A DNA stretch of 24,211 nt from Symbiodinium natans. Its lineage: Eukaryota > Sar > Dinophyceae > Suessiales > Symbiodiniaceae. The translations under genes and the position numbers were made by a program. Positions 10,801 to 19,100 of this stretch are shown here, piece after piece. The notes beneath the pieces are model-generated. The model was not told where the DNA came from. It saw only the letters and a list, made by a program, of their open reading frames with translations, and ran no database searches. The stretch covers positions 1-24,211 of the forward strand of contig CAJNDS010001297.1 in the NCBI GenBank assembly GCA_905221605.1, written 5' to 3'. How positions within the stretch are numbered: position 1 is the first letter of the stretch; every line of letters begins with the position of its first letter.

Positions 10801-11913
10801 CTCGACGAATGAACGAGCATTGCCGGCGTTGTTCGCAATCCACCGCCTAGGAGCTGGCGCAGCTTTGGGCTCTGGAAGATCAGGTCTCGGTTGGGGCCTG
10901 CGCTTGGGTCGAAGCATTCTTGTCGCAGCCTCTTCTGGTTCTTCATCGACTTCGATCACGACCACTGTAGGGTCCTCAACTGAGATTGATGCTTGACGCC
11001 GTCTTGGCAGCGGGCCTCTGGAGTCCTCCGAAGACGCTGCAGCTCCAGGCTCGACGCTTTCCCCATCCCCACCCGGAGTATCCGAAGCGGTTCCTGGTAC
11101 TTGCGGAGCGCGAGCGGCATCTCGCAAATTCTTCTCTGCCCATCTTTGGAAGATCTCTGTTGGTGGCGTACTGCTTGACTTGTGCATCTTAGCCAGGCTT
11201 TTCCCAATGATGCTGAATGCTTCGTTCACCACCAGAGCGTTGTACCCCCCATTTGCTTCGCAATTTCGGGTGTTGTGGCCATAGTTGCCGCAAGCAAGGC
11301 ACATGCTGGGCGGTTGCATACCAGCGGTTATGCGTAGGGCATTGAGTGCTCGGACGTAACCTTCACAAGGACGCGATATCTCACCCAGCTCGGTCTCGTT
11401 CGGTTCTTGCATGGTGGGGATAGAGCTTGCCTCGGGCACGCCCATATCATCATCTTCCTGCCCCTCAGGTTCCACGCCGGAGGATCCGAGCGCTTCCCCT
11501 TCATGGGCTTGATCTTCACCTTCTGGTTCTCCACCACGAGGTTCTGCACTGGGGACGGGTGCTGCGGAGAACTCTTCAGGTCGTTGATCTTCCGGAGAAA
11601 GGGTTCCGAGGACTGGCTCCTCAATTGGCAGGACTCGATCGACAAGGACCGCATGCCATTCTCCTTGGAGTAAAGTGTTCTCGTACTCCATGATCTGCTG
11701 AATCGTCTCTGCATCATTTGCCCGGGGAGGACGACGTTTTCGATTCTCCACGGCAGTAATTCGCACCGCCTCCGCTGCAGCAAACCGATAGAAAGACCGT
11801 TCGATTCCTCGAAGACAAGCGAGATGATCTTCGTACGATCCCCAGGCTTCGAATGCCGAAGGATACCTGCATGCGATTGTCAGGATGCCGAGCGCAACCT
11901 CAGGGTGTCTCCC
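7801..11913 (-). CDS. Retroelement-like polyprotein: zinc knuckle, Tpt1/KptA-like RNA 2'-phosphotransferase, zinc ribbon
   Basis: Residue numbers count from the codon at 11766; the frame continues upstream without stops to about 11913 and merges there with the previous segment. A CCHC knuckle (C156, C159, H164, C169) suggests nucleic-acid binding. Residues about 440-730 match Tpt1/KptA, which removes a 2'-phosphate from RNA splice junctions with NAD+: LLRH (R452, H453), GGW (476), IRATSGHS (R596, H601), YHTT (632), RVHSHF (R658) and INGMFL (708). The Arg-His-Arg-Arg set typical of the family is kept, so activity is plausible. A zinc ribbon follows (CPCC 841, CLTC 855), then an acidic linker and an unrecognised helical domain (about 1000-1250) with a basic tail. 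Fusion of Tpt1 to a knuckle protein is unusual; normal Tpt1 is about 200 residues. RNA end processing during the element's life cycle is inference. Confidence 0.75.
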   Translation of the reverse strand, partial: GRHPEVALGILTIACRYPSAFEAWGSYEDHLACLRGIERSFYRFAAAEAVRITAVENRKRRPPRANDAETIQQIMEYENTLLQGEWHAVLVDRVLPIEEPVLGTLSPEDQRPEEFSAAPVPSAEPRGGEPEGEDQAHEGEALGSSGVEPEGQEDDDMGVPEASSIPTMQEPNETELGEISRPCEGYVRALNALRITAGMQPPSMCLACGNYGHNTRNCEANGGYNALVVNEAFSIIGKSLAKMHKSSSTPPTEIFQRWAEKNLRDAARAPQVPGTASDTPGGDGESVEPGAAASSEDSRGPLPRRRQASISVEDPTVVVIEVDEEPEEAATRMLRPKRRPQPRPDLPEPKAAPAPRRWIANNAGNARSFVEIRYHEPKSCLDIIKSIEDVSWVGGQSIYEIGLESQDATRRLIEQEVGGDVATHPLRSDIDEYPSSNMGYVNIGKLVIGGDLRLLPIKGARFAHRHFSALVPATSSNDNHRNRDYHRRIKSLGYDVQRLLRHRLANRETNYMHNQLPTIPCDTGGWVMLKDFIHLENFWQSGRYYARSSARDDNSEYQRRIQMLIDYAYYEYRTNGRIRLQFLGIKIVAPKPGQRASDTPWDGTPGVGATQRAQLEELGGHRLTHDITSGTLRRCDNWVQPWAIRATSGHSSNSNSLVRVNDDRVACHLTTSLVNQIGGGYHTTAPELLANIVAKGLLPGGGASGGRVHSHFGTSFPPWDPRNQTVRTRIPGRPRSPIAVLYVPAYELMRYNAVITINGMFLVQRQIPFEAVKHVWICMPSQGRYFEFSEVFKVYSKELSKEMVEGYGDARINPDRDPPKPSVEDLVSTMEGTDAGAHEGERREILQAIEQAGDTVPGNIIKRAFQFLSRTFRRVTTHTTTSDPLILRVCPCCGRHTPASFAICLTCGRVFLSMGRIQHVRANPEPERIDPEVVRQALNQAAAVVNNEVVEIDVEEEPTSEPVQEDALPLRGVQNPAGDVEANSPRESVAEPEAEEIPDEIRDMYRDVEMEAPNQEEVEIDAQNQRAFVLVGDREGDTLDDRNERKARLALECNVNIDTDYAACVDHNFRLYCHLDAFFAYVLVHKWNLFEKIIMTPYKKMKDQFASGMRHDASGTWPIVPIDEDTALPRDLMEDEVRQYASSVENQQFMIERYYANKFVFYVMRGAIQLGYNKESFNLPMIPDEGEDPKAFAEAGQRVHMFMAKIIYQVLNVRLYSYTKPNAEIPYHAAFKYINPIQLLSLMDSQKVSVNNLLVMRDSGCALPNQYSKKLDRWLSDQKKDMSILKLKPTQYLENPKASALYLAYDPSASAPSVTSSGGSRHPEADETDMPARAKARMSQPKPKTSHPGTPQAAPKDPRGHSRKGSGKKG

Positions 11914-12725
11914 ATGAGCTCGGCGGCCGGGTCGGCATTGCCATTGTACATGCCTTTGACCTCGTCCTGATCGAAGATGCTATGGAGGAAGCCTGCATAG
12001 GCTGCGTTGCCTGCATCGTACAAGGGCAAGAGGCAGGCCATGCCGTCCACCGTGTACCCGAAGTCCCACGACAACCGTCTCCCCTTCGCCCATCTGGTGT
12101 ATTCGCTGGCTTGTTTGGTGTTCAAGCGCAACCCAGCCGAGGACGAGACGATTTTGCCATAGTTGGTGTACGCGACCTTCGAGCATGCAAAGATGTACGA
12201 TTTGAGATCCTCCTTGGGAATCACTGGGGATCCATCCTGGTACACAAAGTCATGTTTCTGAGCAAATATGGCGCACCCTGCAGCATGGCGTTCTGACTTC
12301 CGAACCTCCTCCCATTTGTTGACGCCATAGTCCTTGTCCCACATTGCTTTGAGCGAACAGAAGGGACAATACGCTGGAGATTGGATTGGTCCGAACTCGC
12401 CTTGGAAGGAGTTCTTCAGCTTGTTGAACTCGTCGACGCATGCCTGACACACATGGAATTGGCCACTCGGGGCAGTGGGATGCTTGCTGATGAGGCCCTC
12501 GATGTCAATCCAGTAGGTTTCACCGTCGTAGAACGGTTCTGGGCTGACCATGCCGATGTCCGCATCCACCCAAGTCATGTCCACGCCTCCGCGGATGCCC
12601 TCAAGCTCCGATGCCCTCTCCACGACTCGTTGATGTCGTTCTTGCGTGTCATCATTGGCCGACGCGGTCCGAACGTCGTCGCTGCTCGACGGTGCAAAGA
12701 CCGCCTTCGCATCCTGTCTCCATGT
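11880..12725 (-). CDS. Cys-rich middle segment of the second polyprotein (frameshifted fragment)
   Basis: This segment is open from 12725 to the TGA at 11880; its first ATG is at 12623. It carries a likely zinc site made of CQAC (residues 59-62), CPFC (86-89), H113 and C117, counted from 12623. No family recognised. Both ends are frame breaks, not real ends. The reading upstream comes from another frame near 12700, and downstream it passes at about 11910 into the frame of the Tpt1-like segment, where sense continues (PEVALGILTIACRYPSAFEA). I infer one ancestral protein interrupted by small indels or sequence errors. Confidence 0.6.
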   Translation of the reverse strand, partial: TWRQDAKAVFAPSSSDDVRTASANDDTQERHQRVVERASELEGIRGGVDMTWVDADIGMVSPEPFYDGETYWIDIEGLISKHPTAPSGQFHVCQACVDEFNKLKNSFQGEFGPIQSPAYCPFCSLKAMWDKDYGVNKWEEVRKSERHAAGCAIFAQKHDFVYQDGSPVIPKEDLKSYIFACSKVAYTNYGKIVSSSAGLRLNTKQASEYTRWAKGRRLSWDFGYTVDGMACLLPLYDAGNAAYAGFLHSIFDQDEVKGMYNGNADPAAELMGDTLRLRSAS

Positions 12726-12900
12726 TCACGGAATCCAAATGAGGTTCGCAATCGCCCATGCTCTCTGGGGGTGCCATGCAAAGCGTGATAATCTTTTCTT
12801 GCAACAAATGTTTGTCGAATGCCGCCACCGCCAAATGCATCTCCTCCGGATTGATCCGGAAATTGTCGCTGCCCTTGTGGAGAGTCACAGCAATTCGAGC
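12652..12900 (-). CDS. Short linking segment of the second polyprotein in a third frame
   Basis: Between the stop at 12885 and the next long segment, this frame alone gives protein-like sequence (VTLHKGSDNFRINPEEMHLA, then FDKHLLQEKIITL), ending at TGA 12652. The neighbouring frames here are Arg- and Trp-rich or hit stops (for example 12728-12726). It links the segments on either side through one net -1 (or +2) and one +1 frame change. Function unknown. Confidence 0.5.
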   Translation of the reverse strand, partial: ARIAVTLHKGSDNFRINPEEMHLAVAAFDKHLLQEKIITLCMAPPESMGDCEPHLDSVNMETGCEGGLCTVEQRRRSDRVGQ

Positions 12901-15512
12901 CCACAGCAGTGATGACGTGAAACAATGCATCCCCTTGCTCGGAGCTCCACTGCGATCCAATCGATGGCAGCCCATGGCATCGCTGCACCAACGTCCTTCC
13001 CGATGAAACGGGGATCGTCGTTGAGGGTCACAATCACGGCACGTTGCAGAAGGTCTGACAAGTCCATGATTGGATCGACGAACCACTTTCGCATGTTCTC
13101 GGGAGTCGCATTGCCATGCTCCCAAACCAGGAGATCGTTGATGGCTCTGAACGACAAGTAGACGTGCGCGGTGACGTCGATGCTCTGCCCGGGACCTCTC
13201 CATTCTCGGACTGCATCTCTGGCTTTGGTGGCAACGACTTGGAATCCTTCAGGTAGGAGTGGATCGAGGCTTTCATCAACGGTCTGGCAGTACGAATGGG
13301 CATCATACCATCCCTTTTCTTGGAGCTTGCTGGCCATCGTGTAGGTCAAGCGGTTCTTGGTTTTCGTCCACACCTCGAAGTCAGCCAGGATGATTGTTTT
13401 GCTGGATCGCACCGCTGTGACATCGGGGGTACTTGCCTGACGAATGGAAGCGCTGAACTTTCTCAGTCCAGCCGTCAACAAGGCTCTCTGCTCCGGGCTG
13501 CTGTTGAAGTGGAAAATTCCCAGCTCTCCCGTAGCCGTGGATTGCATGACCGCCGCAAACATTGTGCCAGGAGTTGGTAGCTGACGGATTGTGCACAAGA
13601 AAACCTTCTCGTACAGCACCTTGTAAAGTCGTAGCCACTCCACATCCCCTTTCTTCATGAATGTTGCCATGTGAAACGCACCTGCGCGATTCGACTGGCT
13701 CATCCCGTAGAGCTTGGCAAGGTGTGTGGTGACGCGCCGAAGGTAAACTTGCTCGCTGCTGGTTCCAAATTTCCCGTTGATCTTGGGTGTCTGATCACGT
13801 GCGGGTAGGACATCTGTAGGATCATCTTTGTGTACGATGATGGTTGTACCCAGCTGCACGCGATGTCTGGATTGGAACTTGACGAACTTCTCCATGTACC
13901 CATCGGGAGTAGGATCCAGATACCAGCGAACTTCATCGGGTTCTCCTTCTGGTTGGGCAGTTGGCTCAGCTCCCCGAGGATCGGAAGAACTGGCCGCGGT
14001 TCCCGGTTGGGATGCCGCGGAGCGGACATCCTCCGGTCCCCGCTGCCTCTTGGCGGATTCACCTCTTGCTTCGACAAAGGATGCGCCCGTTGCCTGTCTT
14101 GGTGATGGCGTAGACGTCGATCTGTTGGCAGGATGATCCTCTTCCACGAAAGGAGCCGGCCCTTCCGGAACGGATGGGGATGCAGGCCCTGCGGGATGTT
14201 GACGTTGAACATTCACCCAAGGCGGGTGCGAATTCAATGCCGGAGGAAACACCGTGCCTGTTGGATCGGGCTTCAGGTACGGCGGCTGTTCACGTCCTTC
14301 GGAGTAACACTCGGCTCGCAGGTTCGTGATCTCGGACATCCAAGACCTGTGAGTCCTGTACATGTCGTGGACCGCCCTCAAGACGTTCTGCTCGGCAGCC
14401 AGCTGGTTCCACGAGCTGTGTGAAAAGGAAGCTGGTAACCCGAGACCGGTTGGTGGCGGGGCCATGACGACAGTTGTCGCATTCACCAACGACTCCCTGA
14501 GCTCGGCTCCGGTCGTTCTCGATGGTTCCGATGGCCACACCGTCCGACTGTCGTTGAGGTATTCGTGGGCTGTATGCAAGGCGACCGACAACCCTTGGAG
14601 GCTGTTGACTGCATGAGCGACCGCCGCGGACACGTTCTCCGGGGGATCGACCACGATCTCGATCAGATCCCACACATTCATCTGCGTGTGCTCGGCGACC
14701 TGATTGTGACTTCTCAAACAGTAACCCACTTGCTTCGCCATTGACCAAATCAGCTCCAGCAAATCCCAGAAGTCCTGGGTGAGAAGCATGCATGGTAGCC
14801 CTTCACGACGGTTGGGGAGGTTCTCGCGAAAGTAGGAATTAAGCCGCATCCAGTCGTTGTACCTAGTCACATAGATCCACGGACTCTTGGTAACGACTGT
14901 TCTGCAAATGACATTCGGATCAAGATATCCGTCCATAGTGACCACCGTCAAACATGGATATTGAGGATCCAAACGCCCTTGTTCAGCATCTTGAACCAAA
15001 ACGTCGACGAACATGTCAATGTTCTTGAAGAGGTCAATCTCAATGACGTGGTCCAGAAGCTCCTGCAGCACCTGTCGAGTCGAATCATTGCTTATCGCAG
15101 TCTTGACAACCTTGATAAACGTTGTGACATGGCTAAGGACTGTCTTGTAGCTCTCCGCACTCCTTGCTGGCAATAGGCTTTCCACCACACCTCGAAACAG
15201 CTCCCGAACTCTGACTTCAGGAAAACCATATGGGCTGGATGGTGCCGCAACTGCCGCCAAAAGGATAGCTGGCACTCCAAATTCCACCCACGCAGCAATG
15301 TTCGCATTCGTGGCGACCATGCCTTGCTCCAATCGTCCAGGAAGAGGTTGCCCTCTCAATGATCGCAGCGCATGACATGTCGTGCGCAAAGCAGTCATCC
15401 CATTGCCAACGGGGATGTTGATGCCCGATCTCTGGTACGGCAGGGAGAAGAGGTCTTGAGGTCGCGACCATGGAACATGCGGAGGAATGGGCCTCTGCTG
15501 TTGTCCGTCCAT
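12885..15512 (-). CDS. N-terminal part of the second polyprotein, function unrecognised
   Basis: Starts at the ATG 15512-15510 (MDGQQQRPIPPHVPW), directly after the spacer repeats. The same frame is open upstream, but the sequence there is the end of pol and then spacer. The segment has a helical N-terminal half with conserved-looking pieces (LTQDFWDLLELIW, TRYNDWMRLNSYF). A Pro/Ser/Ala-rich linker near 14250-13950 follows. The second globular part (FGTSSEQVYLRRVTTHLAKL, MPWAAIDWIAVELRA) ends in a TGA at 12885 that is probably not the true end, since sense continues in another frame. No catalytic motif or known family recognised; it could be structural (Gag-like). Placed between pol and a zinc-knuckle/Tpt1 protein on one strand. 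Confidence 0.6.
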   Translation of the reverse strand: MDGQQQRPIPPHVPWSRPQDLFSLPYQRSGINIPVGNGMTALRTTCHALRSLRGQPLPGRLEQGMVATNANIAAWVEFGVPAILLAAVAAPSSPYGFPEVRVRELFRGVVESLLPARSAESYKTVLSHVTTFIKVVKTAISNDSTRQVLQELLDHVIEIDLFKNIDMFVDVLVQDAEQGRLDPQYPCLTVVTMDGYLDPNVICRTVVTKSPWIYVTRYNDWMRLNSYFRENLPNRREGLPCMLLTQDFWDLLELIWSMAKQVGYCLRSHNQVAEHTQMNVWDLIEIVVDPPENVSAAVAHAVNSLQGLSVALHTAHEYLNDSRTVWPSEPSRTTGAELRESLVNATTVVMAPPPTGLGLPASFSHSSWNQLAAEQNVLRAVHDMYRTHRSWMSEITNLRAECYSEGREQPPYLKPDPTGTVFPPALNSHPPWVNVQRQHPAGPASPSVPEGPAPFVEEDHPANRSTSTPSPRQATGASFVEARGESAKRQRGPEDVRSAASQPGTAASSSDPRGAEPTAQPEGEPDEVRWYLDPTPDGYMEKFVKFQSRHRVQLGTTIIVHKDDPTDVLPARDQTPKINGKFGTSSEQVYLRRVTTHLAKLYGMSQSNRAGAFHMATFMKKGDVEWLRLYKVLYEKVFLCTIRQLPTPGTMFAAVMQSTATGELGIFHFNSSPEQRALLTAGLRKFSASIRQASTPDVTAVRSSKTIILADFEVWTKTKNRLTYTMASKLQEKGWYDAHSYCQTVDESLDPLLPEGFQVVATKARDAVREWRGPGQSIDVTAHVYLSFRAINDLLVWEHGNATPENMRKWFVDPIMDLSDLLQRAVIVTLNDDPRFIGKDVGAAMPWAAIDWIAVELRARGCIVSRHHCCGLELL

Positions 15513-15640
15513 GCTGGTTCTAGGACCGGCGGAGCCGAGTCCCTTCCCCAGATGCAGATCCGAGCCGGCGGAGCCGAACCCCTCACTGCACTTTGGATTA
15601 GGGTCGGAGGATCCGAACCCTATTCCTGGTGTAGGACAAA
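15513..15640 (-). repeat. Spacer with three copies of a TCGG-TCC-CCG motif before the second coding region
   Basis: On the minus strand three related units occur in about 100 bases: TTCGGATCCTCCGA (at 15616-15606), TTCGGCTCCGCCGG and CTCGGCTCCGCCGG, the last about 15 bases before the ATG at 15512. In translation they give Gly-Ser-rich pieces (GFGSSD, GFGSAGSD, GLGSAGPR). They may be a linker, a leader, or a recombination or processing signal. The same core recurs across the window. Confidence 0.65.
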
Positions 15641-15758
15641 CGATTATGCAAGTACCTTGGAACTCATGTTGCACCTGGCTTTTACTGCAACGCAAACTGA
15701 CATGAACAAGTACACATGAAGCTGCCACATGAACACTCTGAGCAGAGCCCCTGCGGAT

Positions 15759-16148
15759 ATTGCGAGCTTCATCACGCCATGCGTTGTGCAACAGCTTTGC
15801 CATGTGTGGTGTGTAGTTTCCTGCCTTCTTGAGCGCCTGACCTCTTGGTGTGCCATGTTCATGTGTGTTATCGCACGTGACCCCTTTGAGGTTCAACATG
15901 GTTGACACATTCGTGGCGATACACCATGCTTTGAGTAAAGGAATGCCGTCTTTGTCAACAACACCCACCATGCAACCGTCAATTCGTGCAACACGCTTGA
16001 ACTTCGGGCCAACTCCAATACAAACAGGTTTTCGGCAACTCAAAAGCGATTTTGGGGGAAAATACCGCCAGCTTTCGCAAAAGGCGTTTGAGAGCTTTGA
16101 GTAAGTCCCTAAATTTCTTCCGATGCTCCTTTCCCTTTTCAGTTTCAC
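15759..16148 (-). CDS. C-terminal continuation of the pol methyltransferase-like domain in the +1 frame
   Basis: This frame is open from 16148, but sense begins only at about 16004, where it takes over from the pol frame (see 15979-20997). It reads KFKRVARIDGCMVGVVDKDG, a CDNTHEH motif and YTPHMAKLLHNAWR. I recall this Cys-Asp-x-x-His-x-His / Tyr-Thr...Ala-Trp-Arg arrangement as following the PC-motif domain in related dinoflagellate copia polyproteins; that recollection is unverified. The first 46 codons of the open frame are the shadow of the pol frame. The protein probably ended near 15760, before the spacer repeats, although no stop occurs in this frame. Confidence 0.6.
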
Positions 16149-19100
16149 CCCCCATTTCGTTCACCTTGATCCAGTTGGACCCCCCAGTGCACGGAAGAGA
16201 AGCAAACACAAGAATCGGACATTTGGGATTGGATTTTCGGAATCGTTCCGCCTCCTTGAGGATGTTGCTTTCACATGCCTTGGTTTGGGCTTGGAGAGCT
16301 TCATGCACGCGCATGACGTGAGCTCCCCTTGTAGCACTCGAGGATTTACCCAAGCTACTGTCCTTAGAGCAACAGAATTCAATGATCATCCTGTCCTTAC
16401 CCGACGGTAACTTCTCAACAGAACTGCAGGCCTTGGGATCCCCAACCTTGGTGTCCCGTTCAGAAAGCATTTTCAACAAGAGGCGTGACACTTTACTGGT
16501 TCTCTTTCCACACTCATCCCCGTGAGTCTCGACTGTTTCACGCGATGCGTGATGATGTTGCATGCCGCACACATCCTTCATGCTTTCAGGGGCTTTGAGT
16601 CCATGAATGAGAAACTCAGTAGCTTCGTTGACATACATGATGTTCGGGGCCCCGCTTCCCTGTGGAACGCAGATCCTCCGACCGTGGCAGCAATCAGCAA
16701 TTGTGAATCTCTCCCACTTCATGCATTCAACTATGTTCTTGTACTGCGCCGACTTTCGAAACTTCGGCTTGTCAGGAACCTCGACGATAGTAGTCGCCCC
16801 TTTCTTCCGGGCCTCAAAGACTAAATCAATGATCTCCCCCCAGGGGTAGTCTACGACGCCTCGGTCCTCATAGAAGCGTTCTCTAGGATCAACATCAAGC
16901 CAAGAAGCTCGATTCAGGGCCCCTGCTCCTATGAACAGAACGTTCCGAAGATCCTTGAACGACCATTTAATGATGTCTTTGCAGTACTGGTAGGCGCCGC
17001 GTGCATCCGCTTCCGGCACGCAGATGACGTTGACGTCCGGCGGTGCATACGTCTGCCACCAGTTATCCTCTTCCAGACCTACGAGCAACCACACGCGAGG
17101 GCTACTGTTTTCGACATCCGAAGCTTTGATCGTCATGGAAAACCCTATAGCCCCGCTGAGCGAGTCACTCCGTGCCTTAAACATCTCTTTCCCGCGCTTG
17201 TCTTGGAAAGCGACTTCATGATTACCAGTCCCAGCACGAGTCACCTCGATGAATTCGGGCACGAATGTAGATTGAGGAAAATCTGCTTCTTTTGCGGCGC
17301 GCGCAACAGCGACGACGGTAGATTCGAGCGCAGGAATTTCGTTGATATCACCCCCCATGCCTTCAGACCCAGCGCGAAAAACACCCCCATACCCCCCATG
17401 GGCGGCGCGGACCACTAAGTCGCACACTTGCCTACAGAGCGCGGGCGAATCGCGAACGCGACAGCGCGAACAGTCGGGCAGCGAGGACGCAGACACGGCA
17501 GGCGACGCGGTGCGGTGCACACGCGTCGTCGCCGCCGAGCCCCGTTGGAAGTGATATTGAAACACAGCGCGCTCGACATACCGATCGAATTTCTGAGGTT
17601 CCGACGGGATAGGGACCTCATCCTCGATACGATGCCATTGCCCTTCACGCAGAATCCACGTGGACCGCAAATACTTCCCCGGTCGCAAAGCACTGGGGAC
17701 GCCGCGGAGCATGCGCGGGAACTTCACCACCAAGATCGGATCAGTACTGTCCGTTTCCTGGACACCCTCCTTACTGGACAAACCGGCCCTATACAGCTCC
17801 TGGGGCAAGATAGGTGTTTGCGTGTAAGGAAAACATGGAACCTCGTTCTTAAACGAGTAGTGCTGATGACCTTTCTCATCAGCCGATTGTTGGTGTGTAG
17901 CCTTCATCATGTCCATGACCTCAACGCTCGAAAGCATCGTGGGAGGCATGATGTTAATTAGCTGACACGCGTGAGCCCAGGAGACGTGGTCTTTAAAGGC
18001 CTTCGTATGGATATCGGCCGCCATTTTGGCGGTGACCTCGTAAGCCAGAGACACGTACCCCTCCTGGAACACCTCGTGCATCCACGCAATGCAGATCCCG
18101 TGTGAGCGTTCCAAATGGCGCATCGTCGGGTTCTTGCCTGTGCGGACCACGCCGATCATCGTTTGATTGTCATCGTAGAACACGAAAGTAGGATCTTTGC
18201 CCCCAATCAAACGCCACAATGTGATGGCCGGAATGCCAATACGCGACATCGCATAGTCCGCAGCCACAATTTCCGCTTCGGGAGTAGAGTGGCTGGCGCA
18301 ACCCTGTCGCTTACTGACACCTGCCAACGGGAACCGTGTGTGCGGTCCCTGAATATGCATGTGAGCCCCCGAAGTAGAACGCAAACTCTCGCCACAACCA
18401 GCGTAATCCGCATCCGCATACAACCCTATGGAAGTAGCATCCATGGAATCGCCGACCCATCCGATCATCTTATGACCTTTGGACTGATGGACGTAGCACA
18501 TCAAATGATGCAGAGCCGCATCCTCCTTCTTGGACCACTTTGTAATGCGTCGCGCAAGATTGTTTATGCTTCGCAGCAAATCAAACCTGCAAATTCTTGC
18601 AGCATAGAGCAACTTCATGAGGATGCTCGCCGCATGCGGGGCAAGAGTACCCCTGTCTGCCTCATCGAGTTCCGTTTCCTGTGGGCCCTTAGGAACCGGC
18701 GGTGGAGGTAGAAGCCGTCCGCCCTTATCGACAGGCATTGTATGTCCACACCATTGACACCGATGGCTTGCAGCACCTGGATGACACGGTGCCCTAGCCG
18801 GGTGATTTTTGGTTTCTTCAACTGGACTGGGAGATGGTACCTTCTTGAATTTGTCCACAGGAAATCCCGTGGTTTCACAGTACTTTTGCACTGTCATTTC
18901 GAGATAGGTTTCCATGTCATAAGTGACAGTTCGCACCTTGGTGTTGTCGTGAAGTTTAGCCTCTCCCTTTGAGATTCGACATCCCAAATACAAACCAAGC
19001 GGAGTTTCCTCCTCAAGACGAAGTTCCTTGCGAAGCATGTTCCACCCCTTCGGGAGGTTCTCCGCCGGACCGGCGAGCTTCAGGTCGTCGACATAGATGA

